A stretch of 64,000 nucleotides of DNA from assembly GCF_000227665.2 (NCBI RefSeq), contig NZ_CP007030.1:434001-498000 (forward strand), written 5' to 3'. A model generated the notes under the pieces. That model worked only from the letters and a program-made list of their open reading frames with translations, had not been told where the DNA came from and ran no database searches. The stretch is from Thiomicrospira aerophila AL3. Its GTDB lineage: Bacteria; Pseudomonadota; Gammaproteobacteria; Thiomicrospirales; Thiomicrospiraceae. Shown piece after piece: positions 28,072-38,211 of the stretch. Position 1 is the first letter of the stretch. Every line of letters begins with the position of its first letter. The position numbers were made by a program, and so were the translations under genes.

Positions 28072-29040
28072 ATGCTACGTCGTAAACTTTTAGCCGCTAT
28101 GGGCTTTGCTGCTGCTACATTAACACTACAACCAGCTATCGCAGCTGTTGATCCAACCTTGCCAAATTATGAGCGTACCTCGGGTATTTCGGGTTCATTA
28201 AGCTCAGTGGGTTCTGATACCCTTAACAACCTAATGACTAAATGGGCTGAAGAATTCAACCGTTTGTACCCTAACGTAAACGTACAGATTCAAGGCGCGG
28301 GTTCTTCAACTGCACCGACTGCCTTGACTGAAGGTGTATCTCAGTTTGGTCCAATGAGCCGTGCGATGCGTGCTGGCGAAATCGCTGCTTTTGAAGCACG
28401 TTATGGTTATGCGCCAACAGAAATCGGTGTGGCCATTGATGCGTTAGCGGTATTTGTTCATAAGGATAACCCGATCGAAGGATTAACTTTGCCACAGGTT
28501 GATGCATTGTTCTCATCAACTCGTGCTTGTGGTGCGCGTCAAGATGCGACTTCTTGGGGTGATGTGGGTCTAACCGGTGAATGGGCGAATCGTCCAGTAC
28601 AGCTTTACGGCCGTAACTCAGTATCAGGTACCTATGGTTACTTCAAAAATATCGCGCTTTGCCGTGGTGACTTCAAGAACTCTGTAAACGAACAGCCAGG
28701 TTCTGCTTCTGTAGTACAGGGTGTATCTGCCTCTATTAACGGTATTGGTTATTCAGGTGTTGGTTACCTAACCTCAAGCGTACGTTCAGTGCCTTTAGCG
28801 CGTGCTGAAGGTGAGCCTTTCTATGAGTCATCACCAGAAAACGCGGCAAACGGTAACTTCCCATTAGCACGTCTATTGTACGTTTATGTGAACAATCCAC
28901 CTTCACAGGCTATGGAGCCAGCGGTTAAAGAATTTATGACTATGGTTCTTTCTCAGCAAGGTCAGCAGGTTGTACTAGATAGTGGTTATGTACCATTACC
29001 ACGTTCAGCTGCAGAGCGCGAGTTACGTAAACTAGATTAA
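28072..29040 (+). CDS. pstS: Phosphate-binding periplasmic protein PstS
   Basis: A 322-residue substrate-binding protein with a signal peptide ([25 protein letters not shown]). The PstS fold is recognisable from [21 protein letters not shown], the phosphate loop [30 protein letters not shown], the [13 protein letters not shown] segment and [12 protein letters not shown]. It belongs to the PstS subgroup with this Ser/Thr-rich loop found in marine proteobacteria. It is separated from the transporter operon by phoBR but has its own double Pho box, which allows much higher expression of the binding protein. Confidence 0.94.
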   Translation: MLRRKLLAAMGFAAATLTLQPAIAAVDPTLPNYERTSGISGSLSSVGSDTLNNLMTKWAEEFNRLYPNVNVQIQGAGSSTAPTALTEGVSQFGPMSRAMRAGEIAAFEARYGYAPTEIGVAIDALAVFVHKDNPIEGLTLPQVDALFSSTRACGARQDATSWGDVGLTGEWANRPVQLYGRNSVSGTYGYFKNIALCRGDFKNSVNEQPGSASVVQGVSASINGIGYSGVGYLTSSVRSVPLARAEGEPFYESSPENAANGNFPLARLLYVYVNNPPSQAMEPAVKEFMTMVLSQQGQQVVLDSGYVPLPRSAAERELRKLD

Positions 29041-29070
29041 TTTGTTGTGAAAACACAGATTAATTGATTT

Positions 29071-29099
29071 AAAAGCCCAGCCTTGTGCTGGGTTTTTTT
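29071..29099 (+). terminator. Rho-independent terminator after pstS
   Basis: Stem CCCAGC/GCTGGG with a short loop and a run of seven T. It lies 20 bases before the olsF-like gene, which could be reached by read-through. Confidence 0.9.
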
Positions 29100-29119
29100 A
29101 TGCTTGAGGAGTTTTTAGC

Positions 29120-30835
29120 ATGATTAATATTGAGCGCACCCTAGTGAGTCATTATCCGCAGTTGCTGGCGCAACCGGGCGCCAAATGGCTCATTAAACTA
29201 CTGCGTGCCATTACCCACGAAGATGAAATTAATGAGTTTATTCAAGCTAATCAGCATCTGCGTGGGTTTCATTTTTTAGATAAGGTGCTTGAAACCTTTC
29301 AATTTGATTATCAAGTCGCCGCCAGCGAATTGAAACGCATTCCAGCCGAAGGACGGGTCATGATTGTGGCAAATCACCCCATAGGTTCCTTAGATGGCCT
29401 TGCTTTACTAAAGCTTGTGCGCTCGGTGCGACCCGATGTGCGCATTGTTGCCAATCAGTTGCTGAGTGAATTAGAGCCGATTCGCAGTTTATTTATCCCG
29501 ATTGATAATATGTCAGGCAAGGTTTCGCAAAAACAACAATATAAAGCCATGAAACAGGCGTTAGAAGACGATCAAGCCTTGATTATCTTTCCAGCTGGTG
29601 AAGTGTCGCGTATTCGTCCGAATGGCGTGCGTGATGGGAAATGGAAAGCAGGTTTTTTACGTCTGGCTTTGAAAACCGACGCCCCCATTTTACCTATTCG
29701 AATTGAAGCACGTAATTCGGCCTTGTTTTACAGCCTATCAGCGATTTATAAGCCCCTCGGTACCGCAATGTTGATTGAGGAAATGTTTAAGCAAGAACAG
29801 CGCGGCTTAGTATTTCATGTTGGTAAGTTGATTTTGCCCAAAACGCTGGTTGCACTTGACCTAGATCAGGACTTATTGGCAGCGCGTTTTAGAAAGCATA
29901 TATATCGTCTTGGTACGCCGAAGAAATTGCGTAAACCGCCATTGTTCGCAGAAGTGAATACCATTGCGCATCCTGTCGATGGCAAGGCGTTACGTAAAGC
30001 CTTACGAGCGGCAGAGTTGCTGGGTCAAACCTCCGATGGTAAACACATTTATCTTTATGACTTTCAAGAAAACTGTCCAGTGATGGACGAGATAGGTCGT
30101 TTAAGAGAACTGACCTTCCGCACCGTTGAAGAGGGCACCGGCCTACCCAGTGATATAGATGCGTATGACCGTTATTTTCGACATTTGGTGCTTTGGGATG
30201 ACGAGGCGTTGGATATAGTCGGTGCCTATCGCATTGGTGAAGGCGCTAGGATTGTCGCTGAAAAGGGATTGGCTGGGTTTTATAGCGCCAGTTTATTTGA
30301 GCTAGACGAGCCGTTACTTCCCAAGCTGCAACAGGGCATAGAGCTGGGACGTAGCTTTGTGCAACCCAAATACTGGGGTATGCGCTCGCTTGATTATTTG
30401 TGGTATGGCATAGGCGCCTATTTAAAAGCGCATCCAGAGGTGCAGTATTTATTTGGTCCGGTCAGTTTAAGTGCGGCTTATCCAGAACCAGCCAAACAGA
30501 AAATTTTGAGCTTTTACTGGCAGCAGTTTGGCGCGAAATTACCGGGGGTACAAGGTCATACGCCTTATCTGCTGTCTGAATCAACCTTGACAGCGGCTCA
30601 GGCTGATTATGCCCAGGATTATGCGACATCCTTTAAGCGCTTAAATTATCAACTTGAACAAGACGGGGTAAAAGTACCGACGCTATATAAGCAATACACC
30701 GAGCTTTGTGAGCCTGGAGGTTGTGAGTTTCATGGGTTTAATTTAGATGCGGATTTTGGCGGCTGTGTAGATAGTTTTATTCTGGTGTCGCTGGACAAGG
30801 TGAAGCCCAAAAAACGACAGCGTTATTTGGGCTAG
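29120..30835 (+). CDS. olsF: OlsF-type bifunctional ornithine lipid synthase
   Basis: A 571-residue two-domain acyltransferase. The N-terminal half is a PlsC/OlsA-like domain with the catalytic NHPIGSLDG (HxxxxD) near residues 86-93 and IIFPAGEVSR further on. The C-terminal half is an OlsB-like acyl-ACP-dependent N-acyltransferase (CPVMDEIGRLRELTFRTVEEGTG, YDRYFRHLVLWD, IVGAYRIG). This domain order and length match OlsF, which makes the phosphorus-free ornithine lipids in one polypeptide. Its position directly behind pstS fits membrane lipid replacement under phosphate limitation; that regulatory link is inference because only the pstS Pho boxes precede it. Another hemolysin-like lysophospholipid acyltransferase remains possible. 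Confidence 0.75.
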   Translation: MINIERTLVSHYPQLLAQPGAKWLIKLLRAITHEDEINEFIQANQHLRGFHFLDKVLETFQFDYQVAASELKRIPAEGRVMIVANHPIGSLDGLALLKLVRSVRPDVRIVANQLLSELEPIRSLFIPIDNMSGKVSQKQQYKAMKQALEDDQALIIFPAGEVSRIRPNGVRDGKWKAGFLRLALKTDAPILPIRIEARNSALFYSLSAIYKPLGTAMLIEEMFKQEQRGLVFHVGKLILPKTLVALDLDQDLLAARFRKHIYRLGTPKKLRKPPLFAEVNTIAHPVDGKALRKALRAAELLGQTSDGKHIYLYDFQENCPVMDEIGRLRELTFRTVEEGTGLPSDIDAYDRYFRHLVLWDDEALDIVGAYRIGEGARIVAEKGLAGFYSASLFELDEPLLPKLQQGIELGRSFVQPKYWGMRSLDYLWYGIGAYLKAHPEVQYLFGPVSLSAAYPEPAKQKILSFYWQQFGAKLPGVQGHTPYLLSESTLTAAQADYAQDYATSFKRLNYQLEQDGVKVPTLYKQYTELCEPGGCEFHGFNLDADFGGCVDSFILVSLDKVKPKKRQRYLG

Positions 30836-30861
30836 GGTTATTAAGCAATCAGGCGGGAGCG

Positions 30862-32814
30862 TTAAGTGCCGATGACCCCGCCGTCGGTTTTGGTAATCAC
30901 CACCGTGGCTGATCTAGGCACACCATAGCCCATGGGCCAGCGTGAACTAAATTGATTGCGTTTAAACGCGTCAGCCGTGGTGGTTGCGCCCGGGTGCTGC
31001 ACGTTGATAAAAAGCGTTTTGCCATCAGGTGTAGCGGTAATGCCGGTGATTTCTTGGCCAATTGGACCGACTAAGAACCGGCGTAAATCACCGCTAGCTG
31101 GATCGCAGGCTAACATTTGATTATTACCAAATTGGCTAAAATCACCCGTATTCAATACACGCTCACTCATATCGGTTTGAATCCACAAACGACCATCCTT
31201 ATCAAACCATAGGCCATCTGGGGCATTAAACTGGTTGGTATCATTGAGCGGCACACCAGCAAACTCTGAATCACTTTGATCGCCTGCCAACAAAAAAATA
31301 TCCCAGTTAAAGTGAGTTGGCAGGGTGGTGGATTCTTGCCAGCGGATGATATGACCATAAGGATTGCCTGCGCGCGGGTTGGCTGCATCTACCTGTTCGG
31401 CTTGGCGGCGGGTGTTATTGGTTAAGGTGAAATAAACCTCTCCAGAGTTTGGGTCAATCGCGCCCCATTCAGGGCGATCCATTTTAGTGGCGCCCATTAG
31501 ATCAGCGGCTAAGCGCGTGTTGATTAATACATCGCCTTGGCTATCAAAGCCATTTTCAGCGGTTAAAGGTCCTTGTCCAAAGACTAATGGTAACCACTCA
31601 CCTCGACCATCCTCATGGAATTTGGCTACATACAGCGTACCCTTGTCTAACAGGTTGGGCTGCGGCTTATTTTTGGAATAAGTGGTATCGCTTACATAAC
31701 GATAAATATATTCAAAACGGGCATCATCGCCCATATAGCACTCGATCGGTTGACCCTCAATAGCGGGTCTAAAAATCACGCCTTCATGAGCAAAACGACC
31801 TAATGCAGTACGTTTAATCGGTGTGCTATGCGGGTCGAGTGGATCAATTTCAACCACCCAGCCAAATTGATTCGGTTCATTAACAAATTCATCGTCGGCT
31901 TTAAAACGCTGGAATAGGTCAGCATGAGTCGCAGAGCCTTTAGCGCGCTCCCAAGCATAACGTCCTGACGTTTCGCTGCGCACGCCGTAACGTTGTTGTT
32001 CACGTGGTTGACTGGTGGGGTTATAAAAATAACCCGCCCAGTTTTCTTCACAGGTTAAGTAGGTACCCCAAGGGGTTACGCCATGCGCGCAGTTATTAAT
32101 TGTGCCGCGGGCTTGAGTACCCTCTGGACTAAATGGTGTGCGCATTTTTTCATGTCCACGCGCCGGACCGCTAATCTCCATCAGGGTGGTGGCATCGATG
32201 CGGCGATTGAGTGGACTGGTCGTTGGTAGCCATTCGCCTTGCTCATCACGTTTAATGTGCACGACAGTGACACCGTGCGCGGCCATTTCATCTAACACCT
32301 CTTTGGCGTCACGATGCCCTTCGGAATCAATGTACACCGCAGATGAGCTGAAGGTGCGTCCCTGATAACTGTTATGCAAAAAACGCGGCTCAATATATTC
32401 ATGATTGAGCACGAGTAAGCCTTCACCATTGCCGCCATAGATGGGGAAAAAATGCATCCCATCATGATGACTGCCAATAGTAAGTTCTTGGTCAGGGTGG
32501 GGCAGACGCGAGCCAAAAGGCAAAATGACCTGGTATTGATAGCCCTCAGGTAAGATGATTTTATCGGCTTCACTGACCATGACAGGGTTAAACCCCAGTC
32601 GAGAAGCAGGCCTGCTGACGGTTGATGGCGTACTTTCATTTGCCAAAGCCGCTCCTTTAGGAAGGGTTAAAAACGCCAAGCCTAAGCTGCCGATTAAAAA
32701 GTCGCGGCGCTTGAGCTTGGGTGCTAACACCTGGTAAAACTCAGTGTTATTGCTGGTATTACACAAGCGCTCATCCGCGTCTTGGTGATCAATACGATGG
32801 TTAGTTAAGGTCAT
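30862..32814 (-). CDS. phoX: Tat-exported alkaline phosphatase PhoX
   Basis: A 650-residue PhoX (DUF839) protein. A twin-arginine signal (KRRDFLIGSLGLAFLTLPKGAALA) begins about 38 residues in, as usual for Tat cofactor-containing enzymes. The body shows the PhoX landmarks LPFGSRLPHP-like opening, NHEYIEPRFLH, NNCAHGVTPWGTYLTCEENW, GRFAHEGVIF and a C-terminal FINVQHPG. PhoX enzymes are Ca/Fe-dependent phosphomonoesterases of the periplasm. The ATG at 32814, preceded by AAGGAGAAAG, is preferred over an upstream in-frame start at 32895 that lies inside the chemoreceptor gene. It sits 10 bases after the chemoreceptor stop and is probably co-transcribed with it. Confidence 0.93.
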   Translation of the reverse strand: MTLTNHRIDHQDADERLCNTSNNTEFYQVLAPKLKRRDFLIGSLGLAFLTLPKGAALANESTPSTVSRPASRLGFNPVMVSEADKIILPEGYQYQVILPFGSRLPHPDQELTIGSHHDGMHFFPIYGGNGEGLLVLNHEYIEPRFLHNSYQGRTFSSSAVYIDSEGHRDAKEVLDEMAAHGVTVVHIKRDEQGEWLPTTSPLNRRIDATTLMEISGPARGHEKMRTPFSPEGTQARGTINNCAHGVTPWGTYLTCEENWAGYFYNPTSQPREQQRYGVRSETSGRYAWERAKGSATHADLFQRFKADDEFVNEPNQFGWVVEIDPLDPHSTPIKRTALGRFAHEGVIFRPAIEGQPIECYMGDDARFEYIYRYVSDTTYSKNKPQPNLLDKGTLYVAKFHEDGRGEWLPLVFGQGPLTAENGFDSQGDVLINTRLAADLMGATKMDRPEWGAIDPNSGEVYFTLTNNTRRQAEQVDAANPRAGNPYGHIIRWQESTTLPTHFNWDIFLLAGDQSDSEFAGVPLNDTNQFNAPDGLWFDKDGRLWIQTDMSERVLNTGDFSQFGNNQMLACDPASGDLRRFLVGPIGQEITGITATPDGKTLFINVQHPGATTTADAFKRNQFSSRWPMGYGVPRSATVVITKTDGGVIGT

Positions 32815-32824
32815 TACTTTCTCC

Positions 32825-35377
32825 TTAAGCAGCAGGAAGCTGCACCAAATTAGCCTTATTGGAAGCAGGTAAAGCGTGGCGCTTGGAAGGTTCAATCAAT
32901 CTAAATTGACTGACCTTTTGTTCAAGACGCGTGACTTCATGAATAATGTTGGCTGAGGTGCTGGCAATTTGTTCAACCAAAGCAGCATTTTGCTGGGTGG
33001 TATGGTCAATAGCCGACAGCGCGTCATTAACCTCTTGAATGCCTTCATTTTGACGATTTAAGGCAGTATTCATTTTGCCAATTTTAGTGTTAATCTTCTG
33101 TACTCTTGCCAGGGTGTCAGCAAATATTTGTTGGGTTTGATGGCTGAGGGTCATGCCCTTACCAATTCGTTCAATATTCATGTTACTGGCTTGTCTAATT
33201 TGTTTGGAAACCTCAGCCGTACGTTGTGCTAGATTGCGTACCTCTGATGCCACCACTGCAAAGCCACGCCCAGCTTCACCGGCTCTGGCCGCTTCCACTG
33301 AGGCATTGAGTGCCAACAGATTGGTTTGGAAAGCGACTGAATCAATCGCGTCAGTCAAGGCACTGATATCATGGCTTGCTTCTTGAATAGCGGTCATCGC
33401 ATTAACCATTTCACTGACTGTTGCCGAGCCTGTAGTAGAGGCCTGGAACATTTGTTCTGTGCTTTGCGAGACATCTTGCGCATCCGCCATAGTTTGGTTG
33501 ACATCTACCACCATGTCGAGCATGCTTTGAGTGGTTTGTTGCAGTGCAGCAGCTTGTTTTTGGACACGATCATTGAGATCTTGATTGCCGCTACTAATCT
33601 CATGAATGCCGTGGGCGGCATGATCTGAGGCATCTCTTACTTCGGTCAGCATTTGGCTAATACTCTGTGCCATGCGCATCATGTGTTGGTTTAGCTCATG
33701 AAGCTTGCCATTGAATACAGCCTCAGACTGGTGGCTAAAATCCCCCTGACTAAATGCTTCAAGAGCCGCTGATTTAGCATCTAGTGCTTCCGCTAGGCGA
33801 TCTAAAGATTCATTTAGATAGCGTTTTAGATTAGCCAGATCTCCAGGCATCTTGAGGGTAACACGTTGGCTAAAGTCACCTTCTCGCATTGCATGGGTCA
33901 CATGACGAATATCTTCTATTGCTTGGTTTTGAATGTTCATCGCGTCTTTAATAGCTTGGGTGACGATTAAAAATCGACCTTGCTGATTTTGGCTGTCAAT
34001 GCTGAGTTTATAGTCCCCACCAGCCAAGGCCTGCGCGGCGGTTTCGACTTGGTTCAAAGTTTGTTCGATATTGGCCAAGCTCGCGTTCATTTCTGTAGCT
34101 AGCTTGGCTAAATCACCGCGGTAATCCCCGCTCATGCGTTGCGAGGTTTGCCCCTGCGCTAAATTTTGGCTAACCTGAGTTATTTGGTTAAACGCATCGG
34201 TAACTTGGGTGAGCAGTGTCATCATCGCTTGTTGCATTTCGACCAACTCATTGCGACCGGTTAAGGATGACATGGTAGAAAAGTTGGACGTTTCGTTGAG
34301 ATTTAACAGTTGTTTTTTAAGTTGATCAATTGGCGAAACAATCGAGCGACTAATCAGCAGATTGACTAACAATAAAACCAAAGCGGCTAAACTACTAATA
34401 ATAACGAGTTGGTTAGCCATTGTGTCAGCCTCTTGTGCTTGCTGTTGCAAACTAGTGGTATTGGCTGCTTGCAACAATGCGCTAGTGGTGACCAAAATGT
34501 CGTTGCCCTGTCCTGAAAGTTCTGCCAACGAATGATTGTTTTGGACTTGGGTAATGAGCGTATCGCGGATATCACCAAAGGCATCAAAGTAATTGCCCCA
34601 TGCTTCATCAAGCTGGCTAGCTAATTGGCGATTAAAAAAATCACCTCGTAATGCGTCTTGCACGCTTTGTACCAACGGACGTGCTGCAAAGCCAAGACCA
34701 ATTTCATCAAATTGAGATTTGATTTCAGGGTTTTTTGCAGCAATCATTTCAGCGGTTAGTCGTTGAGAAAGTACCAAGCGCTCTCTTAAGCTAGCAAGAA
34801 TACTGGCTAATTCAGCGTTGGCGGCTGTTTGATTATAGCGATTGAGTTCATCCAACGCGTTACGAAGACTTAAGCTAGACGCCTGAATACCAAAGTCCAA
34901 AGTCTGTAATATGCGTTGTTCCATAAACACACTAGAGTTGGTAGCGTTTTTTAGATTACGTAATATCCGGTCTAAACCATAAAGAGTGTTAATAAAATCA
35001 AGGTTTTCTTCGTTGTGGATATCAAGGATGAGTAAACTGCCTCCTTCGTCATAATCTAATTCAGCACCTAGCTCATTAAGCAGGCCTGCTAATGCGGCAA
35101 TTTGTTCATCCACTTTAAGGTTGAAATTTTGTCCAGTGTTAGCATCGCCCGTTAAAGTGTAGGCGTTTGAAAGTTGTAGGGTTTCAATAAAGTTTTGATT
35201 AAAGAACCGCAAGGGTTCGCCAAGTTGTAGATCGGTTTGAATTAAACGCTCCGCTTCGCGAGCGCTAGTGTTAGCGGTTTGCCAACCAAGTAGCACCAGG
35301 GTTGCAAGTGCCAGAAAGATCATTGCTAAATTTAAAAATAAGCGTGTTTTAATGGTTAGGTTATTCAAAAATGCCAT
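32825..35377 (-). CDS. Methyl-accepting chemotaxis protein upstream of phoX
   Basis: An 850-residue chemoreceptor. Transmembrane helix 1 (about 8-30) and helix 2 (about 325-345) bracket a 290-residue all-helical periplasmic sensor domain, larger than a four-helix bundle and similar in size to HBM-type double modules. Several HAMP-like repeats follow (350-600), then the signalling hairpin with [41 protein letters not shown]. No CheR-tethering pentapeptide is present; the protein ends in LVQLPAA. Being in an apparent operon with phoX, it is a candidate receptor for phosphate or phosphate esters, which is inference from context. Confidence 0.92.
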   Translation of the reverse strand: MAFLNNLTIKTRLFLNLAMIFLALATLVLLGWQTANTSAREAERLIQTDLQLGEPLRFFNQNFIETLQLSNAYTLTGDANTGQNFNLKVDEQIAALAGLLNELGAELDYDEGGSLLILDIHNEENLDFINTLYGLDRILRNLKNATNSSVFMEQRILQTLDFGIQASSLSLRNALDELNRYNQTAANAELASILASLRERLVLSQRLTAEMIAAKNPEIKSQFDEIGLGFAARPLVQSVQDALRGDFFNRQLASQLDEAWGNYFDAFGDIRDTLITQVQNNHSLAELSGQGNDILVTTSALLQAANTTSLQQQAQEADTMANQLVIISSLAALVLLLVNLLISRSIVSPIDQLKKQLLNLNETSNFSTMSSLTGRNELVEMQQAMMTLLTQVTDAFNQITQVSQNLAQGQTSQRMSGDYRGDLAKLATEMNASLANIEQTLNQVETAAQALAGGDYKLSIDSQNQQGRFLIVTQAIKDAMNIQNQAIEDIRHVTHAMREGDFSQRVTLKMPGDLANLKRYLNESLDRLAEALDAKSAALEAFSQGDFSHQSEAVFNGKLHELNQHMMRMAQSISQMLTEVRDASDHAAHGIHEISSGNQDLNDRVQKQAAALQQTTQSMLDMVVDVNQTMADAQDVSQSTEQMFQASTTGSATVSEMVNAMTAIQEASHDISALTDAIDSVAFQTNLLALNASVEAARAGEAGRGFAVVASEVRNLAQRTAEVSKQIRQASNMNIERIGKGMTLSHQTQQIFADTLARVQKINTKIGKMNTALNRQNEGIQEVNDALSAIDHTTQQNAALVEQIASTSANIIHEVTRLEQKVSQFRLIEPSKRHALPASNKANLVQLPAA

Positions 35378-35444
35378 GGCTTAATCCTCAAAAATTTATG
35401 ATCTAAACAGTAATAAATTTTTTATGCAGCTAGGTTATGTTTTT

Positions 35445-35495
35445 ATGACGCTTCAGCGTCAAAAACTTGTCAAGCAAGCGTCATTAAACGGACAT
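35445..35495. promoter_or_regulatory. Repeated Pho-box-like heptamers between divergent chemoreceptor-phoX and phosphoesterase genes
   Basis: On the plus strand heptamers recur every 11 bases: GCGTCAA (35456), TTGTCAA (35467), GCGTCAT (35478), CGGACAT (35489), each separated by 4 bases as in tandem Pho boxes. Matches to CTGTCAT are 4 or 5 of 7. The first repeat is also the right arm of a TGACGC/GCGTCA inverted repeat starting at 35446. On the minus strand a TTGACAA-GTTT-TTGACGC pair faces the chemoreceptor gene. The orientation of control is ambiguous and the -10 elements are weak. Confidence 0.45.
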
Positions 35496-35537
35496 CTCGT
35501 TCGCGTAGCCTAAAAGTTTTATTTAATAGGAACGCGT

Positions 35538-36755
35538 ATGGCACTGCTACAAAATTGGCCGCTTCAATCCGCGCAAGCGCAGCCACCTCGTTCGGCCGCT
35601 TGGCCGCGTAATTTGGTGTTACATCATCCAAAAACCCATCGCCAACTTCATCGTCCATTAGCTTTTATTACCGATATCCACGGTGATGCGCCAGCCTTAG
35701 TGCGCTCATTAATGGCCGGTGGCTTAGTGACGCCCCAGTCTTGCGTGGCCCATCTTGAATGGACGGAATCAGGCAAGCAGCGTCAATTAGTTTTAGGCGG
35801 TGATTGTTTTGATAAAGGCCCAAGCACACTGGTGTTGTTGCGACTGTTAAAGCAGATTTGGCAGGCTAAACCCGATTCAATTTGGTTGGTGGGCAATCAT
35901 GATTTGCGTTTTATGTTGGGGATGCGCGCGCTCGAGCTAGACGCCCATCCGCTGCATAGTCATTTCTTCTCTCGAATGGGTAAAAAAGCCATAGGTTTGT
36001 TGGCAGAGATGCACGCAGAATGTCCGGCTGATTATCTCGTCACCCATCCTGCCTGTTGGGTTGATGCCTATTGGCCGCAAGCCTTTCGTCAGCAGGCGCA
36101 GTCGTTATTAGGCAAGCGATTAGTAAAAAAAGAAATTAAACAGTTGCACGCCAAGCAAGCCGATATGCAGCAGGCCTGCTTAAAGCGTTTTGATTCAGCA
36201 CAGGCATTTAACCAGGCCTGCAGTTGGGCCGTGGCGCAATTTTTAGCGCCGGGTGGCGAGTTCTCGGATTTAATTGATACTTGGCAGTTGCATTGGGTGG
36301 CGGGGCCTTATTGGTTTTGTCATGCTGGAGTGAATGATGCCGCCATTGCCTTGTGGCAAGCGGGACAACGACAAAATTGTAATGCGTTAGAGCAGCAGTA
36401 TCAGCAGGCCTGGCAAAGTGGCGATTTATTTAATTTGTACTATGGCCCGTTAGGGGCGTTGATGCGCACTAAATACCGCAAATATGACTGGCCGTTGACC
36501 GCGCAAGGCGCGCAACAGCTTAAAGCGGCGGGGATTATCGGCTTGGTAAATGGTCATCGTGATAGTGTGCAAGGGCAGCAGTTGTATGTGCGCCAAGGCT
36601 TGTGGAATTTTGATTGCGATACCCAAATGAATAGAAATTGTCGCGCACGTGATGGATTAGCTCATCCAGGGTGGGGCATAACCCTATTTGAAGCGTCGGG
36701 GGAGGTCGTGGCGTTAAGTAGCGATCATAGCGGCCGGCGCTGTTTTCAGTTGTAG
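35538..36755 (+). CDS. Calcineurin-like metallophosphoesterase
   Basis: A 405-residue protein with the metallophosphoesterase motifs in order: AFITDIHGD (DxH), LVLGGDCFDKGPS (GDxxDxG, with K where R is usual), WLVGNHDLRFMLG (GNHD), then later histidines in HAGVND and NGHRDSV. This arrangement is like the PPP/ApaH branch. No signal peptide is visible, so it is probably cytoplasmic. The substrate is unknown. It is transcribed away from the chemoreceptor-phoX pair and shares their control region, so it may belong to the phosphate-starvation response. Three copies of CAGGCCTG fall within 250 bases in this gene. Confidence 0.87.
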   Translation: MALLQNWPLQSAQAQPPRSAAWPRNLVLHHPKTHRQLHRPLAFITDIHGDAPALVRSLMAGGLVTPQSCVAHLEWTESGKQRQLVLGGDCFDKGPSTLVLLRLLKQIWQAKPDSIWLVGNHDLRFMLGMRALELDAHPLHSHFFSRMGKKAIGLLAEMHAECPADYLVTHPACWVDAYWPQAFRQQAQSLLGKRLVKKEIKQLHAKQADMQQACLKRFDSAQAFNQACSWAVAQFLAPGGEFSDLIDTWQLHWVAGPYWFCHAGVNDAAIALWQAGQRQNCNALEQQYQQAWQSGDLFNLYYGPLGALMRTKYRKYDWPLTAQGAQQLKAAGIIGLVNGHRDSVQGQQLYVRQGLWNFDCDTQMNRNCRARDGLAHPGWGITLFEASGEVVALSSDHSGRRCFQL

Positions 36756-36768
36756 AGCCAGTTTTAAA

Positions 36769-38091
36769 TTAGTCTTGGCCAAATAGATCACGGGTATAGA
36801 CTTTGTGTTGCACATCTTGCAGGTCGTCAACCAGGCGGTTGGCGATGATGACGTCGCTTTGCGCTTTGAAGTCGGCTAGGTCGCTGATGACTTTGGAGTG
36901 GAAGAAGTAAGTTTGGCCTTGTTCGGTTAAGACGGGTTCGTAAATGACCACTTCAATGCCTTTGGCTTTGATGCGTTTCATCACGCCTTGGATAGCACTG
37001 GCGCGGAAGTTGTCGCTGCCCTGCTTCATGACGAGGCGGTAGATGCCGACCTTGGGGGATTCAGGCTCCACTGCGTTAAGCGCTGACTTCGCTTGGGGCG
37101 AGATTGCCGCGTCGCTGTCGCTCCTCGCAATGACTTTTTTTGTTTCAGTCATCGCGAGGCCGGAGGCCGTGGCGATCTCCGATTGTTTTGCAATCGCATT
37201 TAGTTTCCTAATCACTTGGTCGGCGATAAAGTCTTTTCTTGTGGTGTTGGCATCGACAATTGCGGCAATCAGGTTCTGTGGTACGTCTTGGTAGTTGGCG
37301 AGCAGCTGCTTGGTATCTTTTGGCAGACAATAACCACCGTAGCCAAAACTCGGGTTGTTGTAGTGGTTGCCGATGCGTGGGTCTAAGCCGACCCCTTCAA
37401 TCACTTGGCGCGTACTGAGGCCGTGGGTTTCGCAGTAGGTGTCGAGTTCGTTGAAGTAGGCCACACGCAACGCCAAATAGGTGTTGGAAAACAGTTTTAT
37501 CGCTTCGGCTTCGGTGGAGTCGGTAAAGAGTACCGGAATGTCGTCTTTCGGTTTGGCCGCCCCTTCTAGTAGCAGGCCCGCAAAGACTTGCGCGCGTTCA
37601 GACTGTTCACCCATCACAATGCGAGATGGGTGTAGGTTATCACATAGTGCTTTGCCTTCACGGAGGAATTCTGGCGAGAAAATGATATTGTCGGTATTGA
37701 ATTTTTGTTTGACGGACTGGGTGTAGCCGACCGGGATGGTGCTTTTGATAATCATGGTGGTGTTGGGATTAATCGCCAGCACATCATTTATAACCGCTTC
37801 AACCGACTTGGTATTAAAAGTATTGGTTTCGGTGTCGTAGTCGGTTGGGGTGGCGATAACGACGAATTCTGCGTCTTTATAAGCCTGTTGTTTATCCAAG
37901 GTTGCGGTTAGATCTAGCGGTTTATTAGCCAGAAAATATTCGATTTCCTCATCAACAATCGGTGAGCGCTTGGCGTTTAACAGGTCAATTTTTGCGGGCA
38001 GAATATCCAATGCCACGACTTGATGATGTTGCGCAAGTAATACCGCCAAAGATAAGCCTACATAGCCGGTACCGGCCACCGCGATTTTCAT
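36769..38091 (-). CDS. ugd: UDP-glucose 6-dehydrogenase with in-frame palindromic insertion
   Basis: A 440-residue nucleotide-sugar dehydrogenase, about 50 residues longer than the usual form. The NAD motif [10 protein letters not shown] is at the start, the catalytic region [15 protein letters not shown] (Cys nucleophile) is near residue 255 and the C-terminal domain has [30 protein letters not shown]. Between [15 protein letters not shown] and [11 protein letters not shown] the protein carries an unrelated, low-similarity stretch encoded by an inverted repeat (37100-37180). The reading frame stays open. It oxidises UDP-glucose to UDP-glucuronate for polysaccharide or LPS synthesis. Whether the enzyme tolerates the insert is untested, but it lies in a surface linker before the C-terminal domain. 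Confidence 0.92.
   Translation of the reverse strand: MKIAVAGTGYVGLSLAVLLAQHHQVVALDILPAKIDLLNAKRSPIVDEEIEYFLANKPLDLTATLDKQQAYKDAEFVVIATPTDYDTETNTFNTKSVEAVINDVLAINPNTTMIIKSTIPVGYTQSVKQKFNTDNIIFSPEFLREGKALCDNLHPSRIVMGEQSERAQVFAGLLLEGAAKPKDDIPVLFTDSTEAEAIKLFSNTYLALRVAYFNELDTYCETHGLSTRQVIEGVGLDPRIGNHYNNPSFGYGGYCLPKDTKQLLANYQDVPQNLIAAIVDANTTRKDFIADQVIRKLNAIAKQSEIATASGLAMTETKKVIARSDSDAAISPQAKSALNAVEPESPKVGIYRLVMKQGSDNFRASAIQGVMKRIKAKGIEVVIYEPVLTEQGQTYFFHSKVISDLADFKAQSDVIIANRLVDDLQDVQHKVYTRDLFGQD
37100..37180. repeat. Palindromic repeat element inserted in frame within ugd
   Basis: A left arm at 37100-37134 (GAGATTGCCGCG...CTCGCAATGAC) and a right arm at 37148-37179 (GTCATCGCGAGG...GGCGATCTC) are imperfect inverted copies around a T-rich spacer. 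The arms belong to the type of dispersed GTCATTGCGAGG...GCAATCTC repeat seen between genes of many bacteria. Here it codes for about residues 304-331 of Ugd. No second copy was noticed in the window. Confidence 0.85.
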
Positions 38092-38211
38092 CTAAATCCC
38101 CTTGAATAATTTTATTACTCCATGCTAGAGTCGATTTGTAACGGGCAGATGATGGTTTTATAGCGGTTTTATGAAGAGGGGATGATAGTGGTGGGAACAG
38201 GGCTGGTGGCA

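Noticed and set aside
32292-32639. A 115-residue open frame inside phoX on the same strand.
   Set aside because: It lies wholly within the well-supported phoX frame, has no family resemblance and no ribosome binding site. It is a shadow.
38092-38211. Possible small gene upstream of ugd.
   Set aside because: The only open frame overlaps the ugd start and a terminator region and has no ribosome binding site.
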